From Chloroflexota bacterium (GTDB taxonomy: Bacteria > Chloroflexota > Anaerolineae > Aggregatilineales > UBA2796), in assembly GCA_003695215.1 (NCBI GenBank), contig RFIM01000107.1, positions 1 through 43,396 on the forward strand: a DNA stretch of 43,396 nucleotides. The letters are read 5' to 3'. Below are positions 31,378-40,027 of the stretch, piece by piece (within the stretch, counting starts at the first letter, position 1; each line of letters starts with the position of its first letter). The position numbers were made by a program, and so were the translations under genes. The notes beneath the pieces were generated by a model, which saw only the letters and a program-made list of their open reading frames with translations, was not told the origin of the DNA and did no database searches.

Positions 31378-32502
31378 TCACAGATTGCCGCGCCGCGCCT
31401 GCTCTAGCTCAAGCGCCTCGAAGAGCGCTTTGAAATTGCCCACGCCAAAGCCGCGCGAGCCGTGCCGCTCGATCACCTCGATGAAAGCTGTCGGGCGGTC
31501 CTGCAAAGGGCGCGAGAAGATTTGCAGCAAATAGCCCTCATCGTCGCGATCCACTAGGATGCCCAATTCCTTGATCTGGGCCAAGTCTTCCTCGATCGTG
31601 CCGACGCGCTCAGGCAGAACGTCGTAGTACGCATCAGGCACGCGCAAGAACTCGACGCCGCGCTCGCGCAGTGCCCGCACTGTGCGCAGGATATCGCCCG
31701 TCGCCATTGCGATGTGCTGCACGCCTGGCGTCATGTAATACTCAAGGTATTCCTCGATCTGGCTCTTCTTTTTACCTTCAGCGGGCTCGTTGATAGGAAA
31801 CTTGACGCGCCCGTTGCCGTTCTGCATCACTTTCGACATCAGCGCAGAGTACTCCGTGCTGATTTGCTCGTCGGTGAAGCCTTGCAGCAAGCGGAAGCCC
31901 ATCACCTTGTGGTAAAAATTGACCCAGTAGTTCATCTTGCCCAGCTCAACGTTGCCCACAATGTGATCGATAGCCGCCAAGCCTGCGGAGTCGGCGTTGA
32001 GCGTCAAGGGCTGATAGCTGGGCGCGAAGGCGCCGTGATAATCGCGCCGATCCACGAAGACATGCAGCACTTCGCCATAGGTATGGATAGCGGCTGTACG
32101 GTAGACGCCGTGTGCATCGGTTTCTTCGCGCGGCGCCCAAGCAGCGCGCGCGCCGCGCTCTGTTGTGGCGCGGAAGGCCTGCTCCACGTCATCCACGCCC
32201 AGCGCGATCACCTTCACGCCGTCGCCGTGCAGCAGATGATGCGCTGCCATCTCATCGGTCGGATGATACGGCGCCGAGACCACAAAGCGGATCGTGCCGC
32301 TCTCCAGCACGTATGAGGCAAAACGCCGATTGCCTGTCTCTAAGCCGCTGTAGGCGATAGGCTTGAAACCAAAGGCTTTCCACCAGTAGTACATGGCCTG
32401 CTTGGCATTGCCAACCCACCAGTGGACGTGATCGATGCTCTTAATCTGCAAAAAATCGGCTTCTTCAGTTAATGGGCGCGCCTCAGGCGTTTGAACGCTC
32501 AT
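31378..32502 (-). CDS. hppD: 4-Hydroxyphenylpyruvate dioxygenase
   Basis: Fe(II) enzyme that converts 4-hydroxyphenylpyruvate and O2 to homogentisate, in tyrosine breakdown or as a quinone/tocopherol precursor step; 374 aa. The two vicinal-oxygen-chelate halves are clear: DHVHWWVGNAKQAM at 24-37 and AIDHIVGNVELGKM at 178-190. The iron ligands are all present: H180, H263 (GVQHIAMAT) and E342 (AFIEVIERHG); GFGVGNFKALFEALE ends the protein as in the family. AGGAG lies 8 nt before the ATG. No homogentisate dioxygenase or aromatic aminotransferase is adjacent, so the fate of the product cannot be told. Requires O2, consistent with the oxidase genes. Confidence 0.97.
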   Translation of the reverse strand: MSVQTPEARPLTEEADFLQIKSIDHVHWWVGNAKQAMYYWWKAFGFKPIAYSGLETGNRRFASYVLESGTIRFVVSAPYHPTDEMAAHHLLHGDGVKVIALGVDDVEQAFRATTERGARAAWAPREETDAHGVYRTAAIHTYGEVLHVFVDRRDYHGAFAPSYQPLTLNADSAGLAAIDHIVGNVELGKMNYWVNFYHKVMGFRLLQGFTDEQISTEYSALMSKVMQNGNGRVKFPINEPAEGKKKSQIEEYLEYYMTPGVQHIAMATGDILRTVRALRERGVEFLRVPDAYYDVLPERVGTIEEDLAQIKELGILVDRDDEGYLLQIFSRPLQDRPTAFIEVIERHGSRGFGVGNFKALFEALELEQARRGNL

Positions 32503-32535
32503 CAGAAAGCTCCTTTCAAAAGCACTTTTATAGAG

Positions 32536-32544
32536 AGTATAGCA
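32536..32544 (-). promoter_or_regulatory. Extended -10 of the HPPD gene
   Basis: Minus-strand TGC-TATACT (32544-32536), 33 nt before the ATG. No -35 consensus at 17 nt. Confidence 0.4.
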
Positions 32545-32613
32545 TACCTAGCGCGCTTTGCTGCTAAAAAATCAGCTATGGCGCATTGGTACAGCTGAGG
32601 GATGATCAGGCGC

Positions 32614-32619
32614 TATACT
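32614..32619 (+). promoter_or_regulatory. -10 box of the glycosidase gene
   Basis: TATACT in the context GCGCTATACTC, 32 nt before the ATG at 32652 and divergent from the HPPD promoter. The GCGC before the hexamer also precedes the TACAAT of the transaldolase gene. Confidence 0.35.
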
Positions 32620-32651
32620 CTAGCCAATTCTGACGCTGAAAGAGAATCGCC

Positions 32652-34400
32652 ATGAACGCCTTTGAGTTGCTCCACAATCGCATCGATCTGAGCGCCATTC
32701 CATTCACGGATCGCGGCTCGCGGCTGCTGATCTTCCGCGAAGGCAATCGGATCGCCATTCGCTTGGCCGAACGTTGGGAACGCTGGCAGGGCGAAGTCGG
32801 TCATTACCGTCAACGGCCGCCGATCCTCGATCAGCTGACCTTCTTGAGCGCAGATGGCACGCCTCAGCCTTTTGAAGTCGATTCGTACCCGCACTGTGTG
32901 ACGCTCTGCACGCCGCTGGGCAACTTCGCTTGGACGTTCATCGAACCTGAGGCGGTCTTGATCCGCTTACCTGAAGGCGATTACGGCCTGAGCTTTGAAG
33001 CGCACGCCACGCGCGGCGCCCCCGATCGGCGCGGCGGCACCTTGCACGGCAAGCGCAACATCGCCTACACGACCAATGCTCAAATCCTGCATAACGAGAT
33101 GCTGGCGCTCACAGGCGACCGCTTCCGCGTCAATATGCGCTTGAGCGCTCGTGATGGCAATGCGCTGCTGCTCAATATCACACCGCGTTTGGGCTATAAC
33201 CGCGCCTTGCCGCCGCCTGATGAAGCGATTCAAAGCTCGCGCGCTGCCTGGCAAGCTTGGTTTGACTCAGTGCCGTCAGTCCTGCCTGAGTATGAATGGC
33301 AGTACGCGCACGCTTGGTGGATCATGCGCGCAGGCTTGCTGAACACGCGCTATTACTTCACGCGGGAAGCGCTCGTGCCCTCTAAGATTCACTATATTGG
33401 CGTCTGGCAATGGGATCAGTACTTTCATGCGCTCGCCTATCGGCATGTGGATACGCGCCTGGCCGAAGATCAAATCCGCATCGTGCTCGATCATCAGCGC
33501 GAAGATGGCATGCTGCCTGATGCTATCCACGACGAAGGCTTGGTCACGCGCCTCACGCGCCCTGTGGACGCTGACGTGACCAAGCCGCCTTTGACGGCTT
33601 GGGCTGTCCTGAAGGTTTTCGAGAAGTGCGGGCGGCTTGACTTCCTAAGCGAAGTTTACGAGCCGATCACGCGCTGGCACGAGTGGTGGCTGCGCGATAA
33701 CCTGAGCGCCAATGGCTTGTGCCACTATCAGCATCCGTTCTCCAGCGGCTTAGACGACAGCCCGCTGTGGGATGAAGGCATGCCTGTGGTCTCACCCGAT
33801 CTGAACACCTACATCGTGATCCAGGCAGAGAGCCTTGCGCGCATTGCTGCGTTGCTCGGCCTGACAGCTGAAGCAGGGCGCTACCGCGAGCAGGCGCAGC
33901 AGCACACGGCGCGCATGGTAGAGGCGCTCTGGGATGAACGGCGTGGTTACTTCAACGCGCTCTATCAGGGCAAGCCTGTCGAGGTCTTCACGCCTTTTCA
34001 GCTCTTACCGCTGTGGACGGGCAGCCTGCCTGAGCGCATCAATGCACGGCTGATCGCGCACCTGACCAATCCGCAGACCTTCTGGGCGAAGTGGGCATTG
34101 GCGACTGTTGCCCTGAACGATCCGAAGTTCGATCCCGACCAAATGTGGCGCGGCCCGATCTGGGCAAACATCAACTATCTGTTCATTGAGGCGCTCAATC
34201 GCGTCGGGCGCCCTGAGCTGGCCGACGCCTTGCGCCGCAACACGCTGGAGCTGATCATGCAGAGCCGCGACATCTACGAGTACTACAATCCGCTCACAGC
34301 AGCGCGCCCGCCTAAAGCAGCGCCTATCTTCGGCTGGACATCCGCCGTGTTCATCGACCTCGCCATCCAAGAGACGGCTTACGTCCTACACGGCGGCTGA
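32652..34400 (+). CDS. GH63-like (alpha/alpha)6-barrel glycosidase
   Basis: Probable alpha-glycosidase of 582 aa, cytoplasmic (no signal peptide). The N-terminal part (about 1-175) is a beta-sandwich; the barrel starts near 200. It shows the trehalase/GH63/mannosylglycerate-hydrolase pattern: YIGVWQWDQYFHALAYRHVD, then the probable general acid in SGLDDSPLWDEGMPV (D368 or D369), and the probable base E543 in IYEYYNPLTA, with FGWTSAVFIDL just after. The likely substrate is a small alpha-glucoside or a compatible solute such as mannosyl- or glucosylglycerate; which one cannot be told. It is monocistronic and divergent from HPPD. Only a short palindrome (34404-34417) separates it from the convergent protease gene. 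Confidence 0.87.
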   Translation: MNAFELLHNRIDLSAIPFTDRGSRLLIFREGNRIAIRLAERWERWQGEVGHYRQRPPILDQLTFLSADGTPQPFEVDSYPHCVTLCTPLGNFAWTFIEPEAVLIRLPEGDYGLSFEAHATRGAPDRRGGTLHGKRNIAYTTNAQILHNEMLALTGDRFRVNMRLSARDGNALLLNITPRLGYNRALPPPDEAIQSSRAAWQAWFDSVPSVLPEYEWQYAHAWWIMRAGLLNTRYYFTREALVPSKIHYIGVWQWDQYFHALAYRHVDTRLAEDQIRIVLDHQREDGMLPDAIHDEGLVTRLTRPVDADVTKPPLTAWAVLKVFEKCGRLDFLSEVYEPITRWHEWWLRDNLSANGLCHYQHPFSSGLDDSPLWDEGMPVVSPDLNTYIVIQAESLARIAALLGLTAEAGRYREQAQQHTARMVEALWDERRGYFNALYQGKPVEVFTPFQLLPLWTGSLPERINARLIAHLTNPQTFWAKWALATVALNDPKFDPDQMWRGPIWANINYLFIEALNRVGRPELADALRRNTLELIMQSRDIYEYYNPLTAARPPKAAPIFGWTSAVFIDLAIQETAYVLHGG

Positions 34401-34417
34401 TCCGCGCCTATAGGCGC

Positions 34418-36793
34418 TTATTCCACGCGCAGCGTCTTAGCAGCGAGCCGCAAGACTGCGCGCGTGTAGTAGTCGGCGCGTTCAGCAGGCGTGACCAGCT
34501 CCAGCACGCGCAAGGTATCGCCGACTACAGAGACGGCGATCGTCTCTGTGCCAGCTTCTGCCAAGAAGCGGTAGAACGTCCAGCGCACACCGCCAAGCCG
34601 TATTGTCTCTAGCTCATCGATCTTGCCGTCTTTCGCAGTGCGGCTGAGCGTCTCCAGCAAGCGGCTGATGGTCACATTCGAGAAGCGATACAGGTTCAGG
34701 CGCGCCTCACCGCCGCCAGAGCGCACGCCAAGCGCAGTCGTCCGCCAGCTGCGCGGCACGCTCAAGCGGAAAGTGCCGTTCTGTGTGCTGATGCGCCGTT
34801 CTTCGCTAGGCAAGGGTAGCGAATCGAGATAGGCGACAGCAGCTGCCATGAGCGGATCGGCACGGCTCAGCACGTTCTCAGCTGTGATCGGCACGCGGAT
34901 AGTCGGCTGCACGCCTTTGCCTTCGATGTGAATCTGTCCCTGAGCGTCTAGGGCGCGTCCACGCGTGTAGACGAACTGAATGTTATGCGGTAGGATCACC
35001 TCAAAGCGCGAGCCGCCTAAGCCTGCTGTGCCATAGTAGCCGACGATCTGCGCTCGATTCTGTTGAGTCAGGTAGTAGCTGAAGAACTCGCAGGCACTGG
35101 CGCAATCAGGGCTGACGATCAGCACAACATTGCCGCTATAGCGTTCTTCAGGCTCAGGCGGCAGGAGTAAATTGCGCTCGCGCGGATTGACCGTGAAGGC
35201 TTGCGCTTCATCGTCATATTCTGCGCTGTTGCCAACTTCCAATGGCTCGTCAAAGAACGTAGCAGCTGTCAGCAGGGTCAGGTAAGCGCTGCCGCCGCCG
35301 TTGTTGCGCAGATCGATGATCAAACCGTCTTTGCCATCACGGCTAGGCGCGTTACGCGCCTGCGCAATGGCGCGCTGCCACAAGCGCATGGTCAGCGGCA
35401 AATCGTCGGCAAAGCTGTAGAGCTGCAGCACTGTGTAGCCGTCCACTTGGCGTGTCTCCAGCGGCAACCAACGCTCAGGCGACTCAACACGGTAGAACGG
35501 CTGATAGTTGATCAAGCCGTCCACATCTTGCACAAAGGTCAGCGTGACCGTCTGCTCAGCGCTTGCATCAGGATTGCGGTAAGTGATCGCGATGCGCTGA
35601 CCGATCTGACCGCGAAACAGATCGCGCTGTTGCAAGATCAGGCGATTGTAGGCGGTCGCAATGCCTGTGTTGGTGAATGGTTTGACGCGCTCGAGCGCCT
35701 CAGCAACTGGCAGACCATTCACAGCGATGATCTCAGCGCCGACCTGCAGGCCTGATCGTGCTGCAGGCAAGTTAGCGGGCAGGCGATAGACAATCAGCCT
35801 GCCGTCGTCCAGCATTTGCGCCCAAATTCCAACGCCGCCGAGCGCAGCACGAATGGCGCTATCAGGCACATTGTTGATGCCGATATGCCCGTCAGGGAAA
35901 TAGCGCACTAGATCGTAGAGCAGCTGCAAGAAGGTCTCAAGGTTATTGACGCGCTGCGCGCGCGGGCGCAACTCGGCGCGGATGCGCTCATAATCGATGC
36001 CGTAGTAATCGCTGAAGGCGTATTTCTGCTCCAAAAGCGCGATCAGGTTGTCGAAGGCTTCAAGGTAGCTTTGCTCGGAAAAGTCATCTTGCACCGAAGA
36101 GGGCGCTTCCAGCAAGTCCACAGCGGCTTGGCGCGGTCGGCTGAAGGCGAACGGCTCAGCGCTGATATCCACAAGCGTGTAGCCATCGGGCAGGCGCACT
36201 AAAGGATCGTCGTCAGTGAACAAGGTGCCATCAGCGCCACGCCCTGAAGGGAAAACGCCGCGTCCCTCTTCGGCGAAGAGCAAGAGTTTGCCGCTCTTCA
36301 GGCGCTCAGTGGTGATGATAGCGGAGCGATAAGCGCCGAAGTACTCGCGCGGGCTCAGGAAAGGATCGCCGAGCAGATTTGAGACGAGCGCGATCAAGTA
36401 GACGCGCACCTCGCCATCGCCGAAGGCACTCGGCGCGCCGAGCGGCATCTGCGGCAGCAACAGCTCATAGGTGAAAGGCGACTTTCTCGGATCGCTTGTC
36501 ACGCGACCTAGCACTTGCCCATCGCTCGGCACGTTAGTGCGCTCTGCCACAAAGCCGCCATTGCGGATGTACTCCGAGAGGTTGAACATGATCACGTACG
36601 GATCGGGCGCGAAGAGCGCAAAGCGCAATGAGGTATAAGCGACCTCGCCGCGCAAAAGCTGTACGCCGCCTTCATCCTCTTGGATGACAGCGACAGGCAA
36701 TCGATCATCCTGCGCGTGAACGTTGAGCGGCGCGCTACCGACGAGAAGCGCCGTCAAAAGGAGCGCAAGGGCGCTACATAGCAATCGGTTCAT
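34418..36793 (-). CDS. Secreted S41-family peptidase with PDZ domain
   Basis: Exported serine protease of the C-terminal processing (tail-specific) class, 791 aa. Signal peptide 1-27 (hydrophobic core SALALLLTALLVGS, cleavage likely after VHA). A roughly 200-residue N-terminal domain resembles no known family by eye; helical S41 N-domain (about 235-310); PDZ (about 318-372, GLQVGAEIIAVNGLPVAEAL); S41 core with GLIIDLRNNGGG (490-501) and nucleophile S566 in DCASACEFF; a further C-terminal domain (about 665-791). The catalytic Ser is flanked by two Cys (564, 568). The start is ATG at 36793; an in-frame GTG at 36811 with GAGG before it is an alternative. Substrates unknown. Confidence 0.9.
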   Translation of the reverse strand: MNRLLCSALALLLTALLVGSAPLNVHAQDDRLPVAVIQEDEGGVQLLRGEVAYTSLRFALFAPDPYVIMFNLSEYIRNGGFVAERTNVPSDGQVLGRVTSDPRKSPFTYELLLPQMPLGAPSAFGDGEVRVYLIALVSNLLGDPFLSPREYFGAYRSAIITTERLKSGKLLLFAEEGRGVFPSGRGADGTLFTDDDPLVRLPDGYTLVDISAEPFAFSRPRQAAVDLLEAPSSVQDDFSEQSYLEAFDNLIALLEQKYAFSDYYGIDYERIRAELRPRAQRVNNLETFLQLLYDLVRYFPDGHIGINNVPDSAIRAALGGVGIWAQMLDDGRLIVYRLPANLPAARSGLQVGAEIIAVNGLPVAEALERVKPFTNTGIATAYNRLILQQRDLFRGQIGQRIAITYRNPDASAEQTVTLTFVQDVDGLINYQPFYRVESPERWLPLETRQVDGYTVLQLYSFADDLPLTMRLWQRAIAQARNAPSRDGKDGLIIDLRNNGGGSAYLTLLTAATFFDEPLEVGNSAEYDDEAQAFTVNPRERNLLLPPEPEERYSGNVVLIVSPDCASACEFFSYYLTQQNRAQIVGYYGTAGLGGSRFEVILPHNIQFVYTRGRALDAQGQIHIEGKGVQPTIRVPITAENVLSRADPLMAAAVAYLDSLPLPSEERRISTQNGTFRLSVPRSWRTTALGVRSGGGEARLNLYRFSNVTISRLLETLSRTAKDGKIDELETIRLGGVRWTFYRFLAEAGTETIAVSVVGDTLRVLELVTPAERADYYTRAVLRLAAKTLRVE

Positions 36794-36876
36794 GGCCTCG
36801 AACCTTTTCACAAGCCTCGTTTAATGGATTATACGCAAGCGAAGGCGAAGTGCGTAATGCAGAGGCGAGGCGCGGT

Positions 36877-36900
36877 AGTGCCTCAACTGACTGAGGCACT
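36877..36900 (-). terminator. Hairpin at the end of the receiver gene
   Basis: AGTGCCTCA (36877-36885) and TGAGGCACT (36892-36900) form a perfect 9-bp stem with a 6-nt loop. It includes the stop codon and last codons of the minus-strand gene; no T tract follows. Confidence 0.55.
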
Positions 36901-37263
36901 GGCGTTGCTGTATTGATCAAGATTCAAGTAGCGGCTCAGGATTTCGCGCGTAATCGGCTTCTGCAGGTACTCATTGGCGCCGATCTGCAGGGCATAGGCG
37001 CGCTCGTTCTCGCGCAGCAGCGCGCTGAACATCAAAATTGGGCGATCAAAGCCTGCGGCGCGCAAGCGGATGCACGTCTCATAGCCATCTTGGTTAGGCA
37101 TCATAATATCCAGCAGCACCAAATCGGGCTGCAGCTCTAGAGCAATGGCTTCGCCTTCCACGCCATCTTTGGCCTCATAGACTTCGCACTTCATCAGGCG
37201 AAGCATCCGCTTCGTCACTAGGCGAATGGCAGGATCGTCGTCAACGACCAAAACTTTCAGCAC
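36883..37263 (-). CDS. CheY-like single-domain response regulator
   Basis: Receiver domain only, 126 aa. Acidic pocket D8-D9-D10 (VLVVDDDPA), phosphoacceptor D52 in LVLLDIMMPNQDG, switch residue S80 (MFSALL) and K102 in LQKPIT. The C-terminus after about 112 is a short Ser/Ala tail, with no output domain. It must signal by protein contact. The start is GTG at 37263: GGAG lies 8 nt upstream, whereas an in-frame GTG at 37272 would overlap that ribosome site. No histidine kinase is adjacent. The 259-nt stretch upstream (37264-37522) is AT-rich and holds only the transaldolase promoter. Confidence 0.92.
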   Translation of the reverse strand: MLKVLVVDDDPAIRLVTKRMLRLMKCEVYEAKDGVEGEAIALELQPDLVLLDIMMPNQDGYETCIRLRAAGFDRPILMFSALLRENERAYALQIGANEYLQKPITREILSRYLNLDQYSNASASVS

Positions 37264-37445
37264 AGTTACCACTCCTCAGCGCCTGATGTGCTATCGCACA
37301 ATGCGGCATTGGTTCTTGATCATCAGTCTAGTCGTAATTAGAGGAATTGCATGTAACTATCTTATCGCATTCACAAGCGCTCTGCTCTGTATTGTGGCGC
37401 CGAATTAAAAAATCGACAAGCTATGCCGTGCATTTTACCGAACGT

Positions 37446-37455
37446 GCGCTACAAT
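37446..37455 (+). promoter_or_regulatory. -10 region of the transaldolase gene
   Basis: GCGCTACAAT, 67 nt before the ATG at 37523. No clear -35. Confidence 0.35.
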
Positions 37456-37522
37456 CAAAATGATCGGCTTGCCTTTGGCGCCTTCGCGTCAAAGCGTCTT
37501 TGAAAAACAAGGTTAGGCTGCT

Positions 37523-38194
37523 ATGAAGGTTTGGCTAGATACAGCGATTCTGGATGAGATTCGCGAGGCGGCTTCTTGGGGCGTGCTGCGCGGCGTGACC
37601 ACGAATCCGACGCACATTGCCAACGCAGGCGTCACTGATTTGCGCGCCCATATCCTGGAGATCATCCAGATTGTGCAAGGGCCTGTCAGTGTGGAAGTGG
37701 TCAGCACGGATTGGCAAGGCATGGTACGCGAAGCAGAGGAGATCGCGCGCTGGTCGCCACACGTGGTGATCAAAATTCCGACCATCATCGAAGGCTTGAA
37801 GGCGATGAAAGTCGTCAAGGAGTTCGCCACCATCAATGCCACGCTGATTTTCTCGCCCAATCAAGCGTACATGGCGGCAGCAGCAGGCGCGCATTACGTC
37901 TCGCCGTTCGTCAATCGGCTGGACGCCATTGGTCATGATGGCATGCAGCTAGTGCGCGATTGTCTGACCATCTTCAAGAACTACAGCTGGGATCGGGAAG
38001 TGGTCGCTGCCAGCATCCGCACCTCACTGCAGGTCTACGAGTGCCTACTGGCAGGCGCGCATATTGTGACCATGCCTTTCAGCGTGTTGAAAGGCTTGAT
38101 GGATCATCCGCTGACCGAGATCGGCTTGAAGATGTTCCTGGATGACTGGGCGCGCGTCTCGGCAACGCTGGGCGACGCGCTGCAAAGCCGCTAA
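37523..38194 (+). CDS. Transaldolase / fructose-6-phosphate aldolase (short type)
   Basis: Class I aldolase of 223 aa in the FSA/TalC/MipB group, moving a dihydroxyacetone unit in the pentose phosphate route or cleaving fructose-6-phosphate. The Schiff-base lysine is K84 in HVVIKIPTI. Other hallmarks: MKVWLDTA start, VTTNPTHIA (25-33), VSVEVVSTD, INATLIFSPNQAYMAAAAGA and SPFVNRLDAIGHDG. Length and motifs fit the short form; whether it acts as transaldolase or F6P aldolase cannot be told without activity data, so no symbol is given. The gene is monocistronic and its stop overlaps the end of the convergent MgtC/SapB gene by 4 nt. Confidence 0.92.
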   Translation: MKVWLDTAILDEIREAASWGVLRGVTTNPTHIANAGVTDLRAHILEIIQIVQGPVSVEVVSTDWQGMVREAEEIARWSPHVVIKIPTIIEGLKAMKVVKEFATINATLIFSPNQAYMAAAAGAHYVSPFVNRLDAIGHDGMQLVRDCLTIFKNYSWDREVVAASIRTSLQVYECLLAGAHIVTMPFSVLKGLMDHPLTEIGLKMFLDDWARVSATLGDALQSR

Positions 38195-39051
38195 GGCTCG
38201 TCTTGGCGCTCTTGATTCAAGTGATCGAGCGAGGCTTGTAAGTTCAGCGCGCTGCTCGGCTCAATCTGCAGGCTTGGATCGTATTCGTAGACGCTCTTGA
38301 AGCGCAAGTTGGTCGCGTCTACGCGTATGATGGACTTGACGGTCAGCAATTGCTCGATCAGGCGCGGCGCGTCAGTCAACGAGAGCGGCTGATTCAGCTC
38401 GACGAGCAGCGCAGCTGTCTCGCCCATTGTAGGCAGCATAGTGGCACGTCGGATCGGCACGCCAAGCTGCGCTAGCGCTGCTAGCGCTTTGCCAACAGCG
38501 CGATTGTCGTTGGCCAGATGCAAGCTAAGCGTGTTGGTCGTATTGCGCGCGCTCAGGCGCTTCTCGATGTGCTCCAAGATGATCAGCGTGAACAGGATCA
38601 GCAGCATGGTGCTAGCGGCAAGCCAGCCCATGCCGACGCCTGTGGCAATGCCGATGCCGGCCGCGCCCCAGATGCTGGCAGCGGTGGTCAAGCCGCGCAC
38701 TGTGGCGCCATGCCGCAAAATTGCGCCGGCGCCCAAGAAGCCGATGCCCGAGACCACATAGCTAGCGACGCGCATCGGATCGCGGCCGACGACCTGCGGA
38801 AAGGCGTAAGCGCCTGCCATAGTCATCAGGCAGGCACCCAAGCCAACCAAAATGTGCGGTCGGAAGCCGCTGGCCCGCTCATGCCGAGAGCGCTCTATGC
38901 CGATCAGGCCACATAGAATCAGCACGAGAAGGAGCCTGCCAAACAGCACGCCATCAAAGGTGCCGAAAATCGGTTCCAGCGCTCGCCCAAGTTGTGCAAA
39001 AAGGATTTGTAATTCTGCCCACAGCGCCTGCAAGAATTTTTCAATGTCCAT
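38191..39051 (-). CDS. MgtC/SapB family membrane protein
   Basis: Inner-membrane protein of 286 aa. A 30-residue polar/helical lead-in precedes about five membrane helices (38-52, 66-84, 97-113, 122-140, 144-160) with family signatures GLIGIERSRHERASGFRPHI, YVVSGIGFLGAGAIL and GLTTAASIWGAAGIGIATG. A cytosolic ACT-like C-terminal domain follows (about 175-255). MgtC proteins of pathogens limit F-type ATPase and help growth at low Mg2+; SapB-type relatives in free-living bacteria have unclear roles. Convergent with the transaldolase gene, overlapping 4 nt; no terminator hairpin was seen between them. Confidence 0.92.
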   Translation of the reverse strand: MDIEKFLQALWAELQILFAQLGRALEPIFGTFDGVLFGRLLLVLILCGLIGIERSRHERASGFRPHILVGLGACLMTMAGAYAFPQVVGRDPMRVASYVVSGIGFLGAGAILRHGATVRGLTTAASIWGAAGIGIATGVGMGWLAASTMLLILFTLIILEHIEKRLSARNTTNTLSLHLANDNRAVGKALAALAQLGVPIRRATMLPTMGETAALLVELNQPLSLTDAPRLIEQLLTVKSIIRVDATNLRFKSVYEYDPSLQIEPSSALNLQASLDHLNQERQDEP

Positions 39052-39186
39052 TTGTACGCACCTTGTGTAAAATCTACGGCCGCACCCTGTAGTTGCACTG
39101 AGGCTATGCCTGCGCTACGCTTATCCTATCAAAAAAGCCAGAGCTTGTATAGGTGAACCTGCTCTGCCAGAAAGGACTGCTATCTG

Positions 39187-39300
39187 ATGGACTTGGTATT
39201 CGCTCTGATCGCCATCATCGTCGGCGCCTTCATCCTCGCTAGCATCGGCGCTATCGTCTTCTGGGTGACGGCCCGCACTCTACAGGAGCAAAACGAATGA
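39187..39300 (+). CDS. 37-residue single-pass membrane peptide
   Basis: Short gene read directly from the sequence: ATG at 39187, TGA at 39298-39300. It begins MDLVFALIAIIVGAFILASI and ends FWVTARTLQEQNE, giving one strong membrane helix (about 4-27) and a short charged tail likely in the cytoplasm. AAAGGA lies about 11 nt upstream. Its stop overlaps the start of the fumarase-type gene by ATGA, as in translational coupling. The hydrophobic pattern and exact coupling argue that it is real, but its size leaves room for doubt. The function is unknown; a membrane anchor or assembly peptide is possible. Confidence 0.5.
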   Translation: MDLVFALIAIIVGAFILASIGAIVFWVTARTLQEQNE

Positions 39301-40007
39301 GCAGCGCGTTAGAGAAGCTGCGCCGCCACGATTTGCGCACGCCCATACGTCCTGAAGATACAGCCAAGCTAGAGATGGGCGATGTAGTCTATCTGAGCGG
39401 CACGATCTTCACAGGGCGCGAAGGTTTCTATCGCCGCTTGCTGGATGAAGGGCATCCTTTGCCACAAGGCGTGGATATCTCTCAGATCAACGTCAATTTT
39501 CACTCCTCGCCAGCTGTCGAGGAAATTCGTCCGCCTTCAGCAGATGGCAGCGATCCAGGCGCCTACCGCATCAGCGCCACGACAGGCACAGCCTCCTTCC
39601 GCTTCGCCAAGTGGATGCCGCGCCTGCTGGGCGAGTTCGGCGTCAAGTGCATCATCGGCAAAAGCGGCTTATCCTCCGAGATTTACAAGGCTCACTTCGT
39701 GCCTAACGGCGCGACTTACCTGCTGCTGATGGGCTACGGCCTCGGCGCCATGTATGGGCAGGCCATTCGGCGCGTGCAGCAGGTCGTTTGGCGCGAGGAA
39801 CTCGGCCTGGCGCAGGCGATGTGGATTTTAGAGGTCGAGAATTTCGGCCCGCTGATTGTGGATTGTGATCATCAGGGCAATTCGCTCTTCGAGAAGCTGA
39901 ACAAGCAGATTGACGAGCGCTTGGCGGCTGCTTATGAAGGCTTGCCTGAGCTGACGCTGAAGCGCCTTGGCGAAGTAACGCGCTACGAAGACGAAGTCTT
40001 GAGCTGA
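39297..40007 (+). CDS. Class I fumarase / tartrate dehydratase beta-type subunit
   Basis: Beta (C-terminal) subunit of an iron-sulfur hydro-lyase, 236 aa. It begins with a 20-residue polar stretch, then LEMGDVVYLSGTIFTGREGF (25-44), the family's strand-turn with an Arg that binds the dicarboxylate, and later AYRISATTGTASFRFAKW, GVKCIIGKSGL and ENFGPLIVDCDHQGNSLFE. In class I enzymes the 4Fe-4S cluster is held by the alpha subunit, which is not adjacent; it must be encoded elsewhere if this is fumarase. L(+)-tartrate dehydratase is the alternative. AGGAG lies 9 nt before the ATG, inside the small upstream gene. Confidence 0.85.
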   Translation: MSSALEKLRRHDLRTPIRPEDTAKLEMGDVVYLSGTIFTGREGFYRRLLDEGHPLPQGVDISQINVNFHSSPAVEEIRPPSADGSDPGAYRISATTGTASFRFAKWMPRLLGEFGVKCIIGKSGLSSEIYKAHFVPNGATYLLLMGYGLGAMYGQAIRRVQQVVWREELGLAQAMWILEVENFGPLIVDCDHQGNSLFEKLNKQIDERLAAAYEGLPELTLKRLGEVTRYEDEVLS

Positions 40008-40027
40008 CGGCAGGAATTGAGGTTGGC

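Noticed and set aside
37301..37408. 35-codon hydrophobic frame (MRHWFLIISLVV...) in the gap before the transaldolase gene
   Set aside because: No ribosome site and no coupling to a neighbour; the region is AT-rich, which by itself yields hydrophobic frames.
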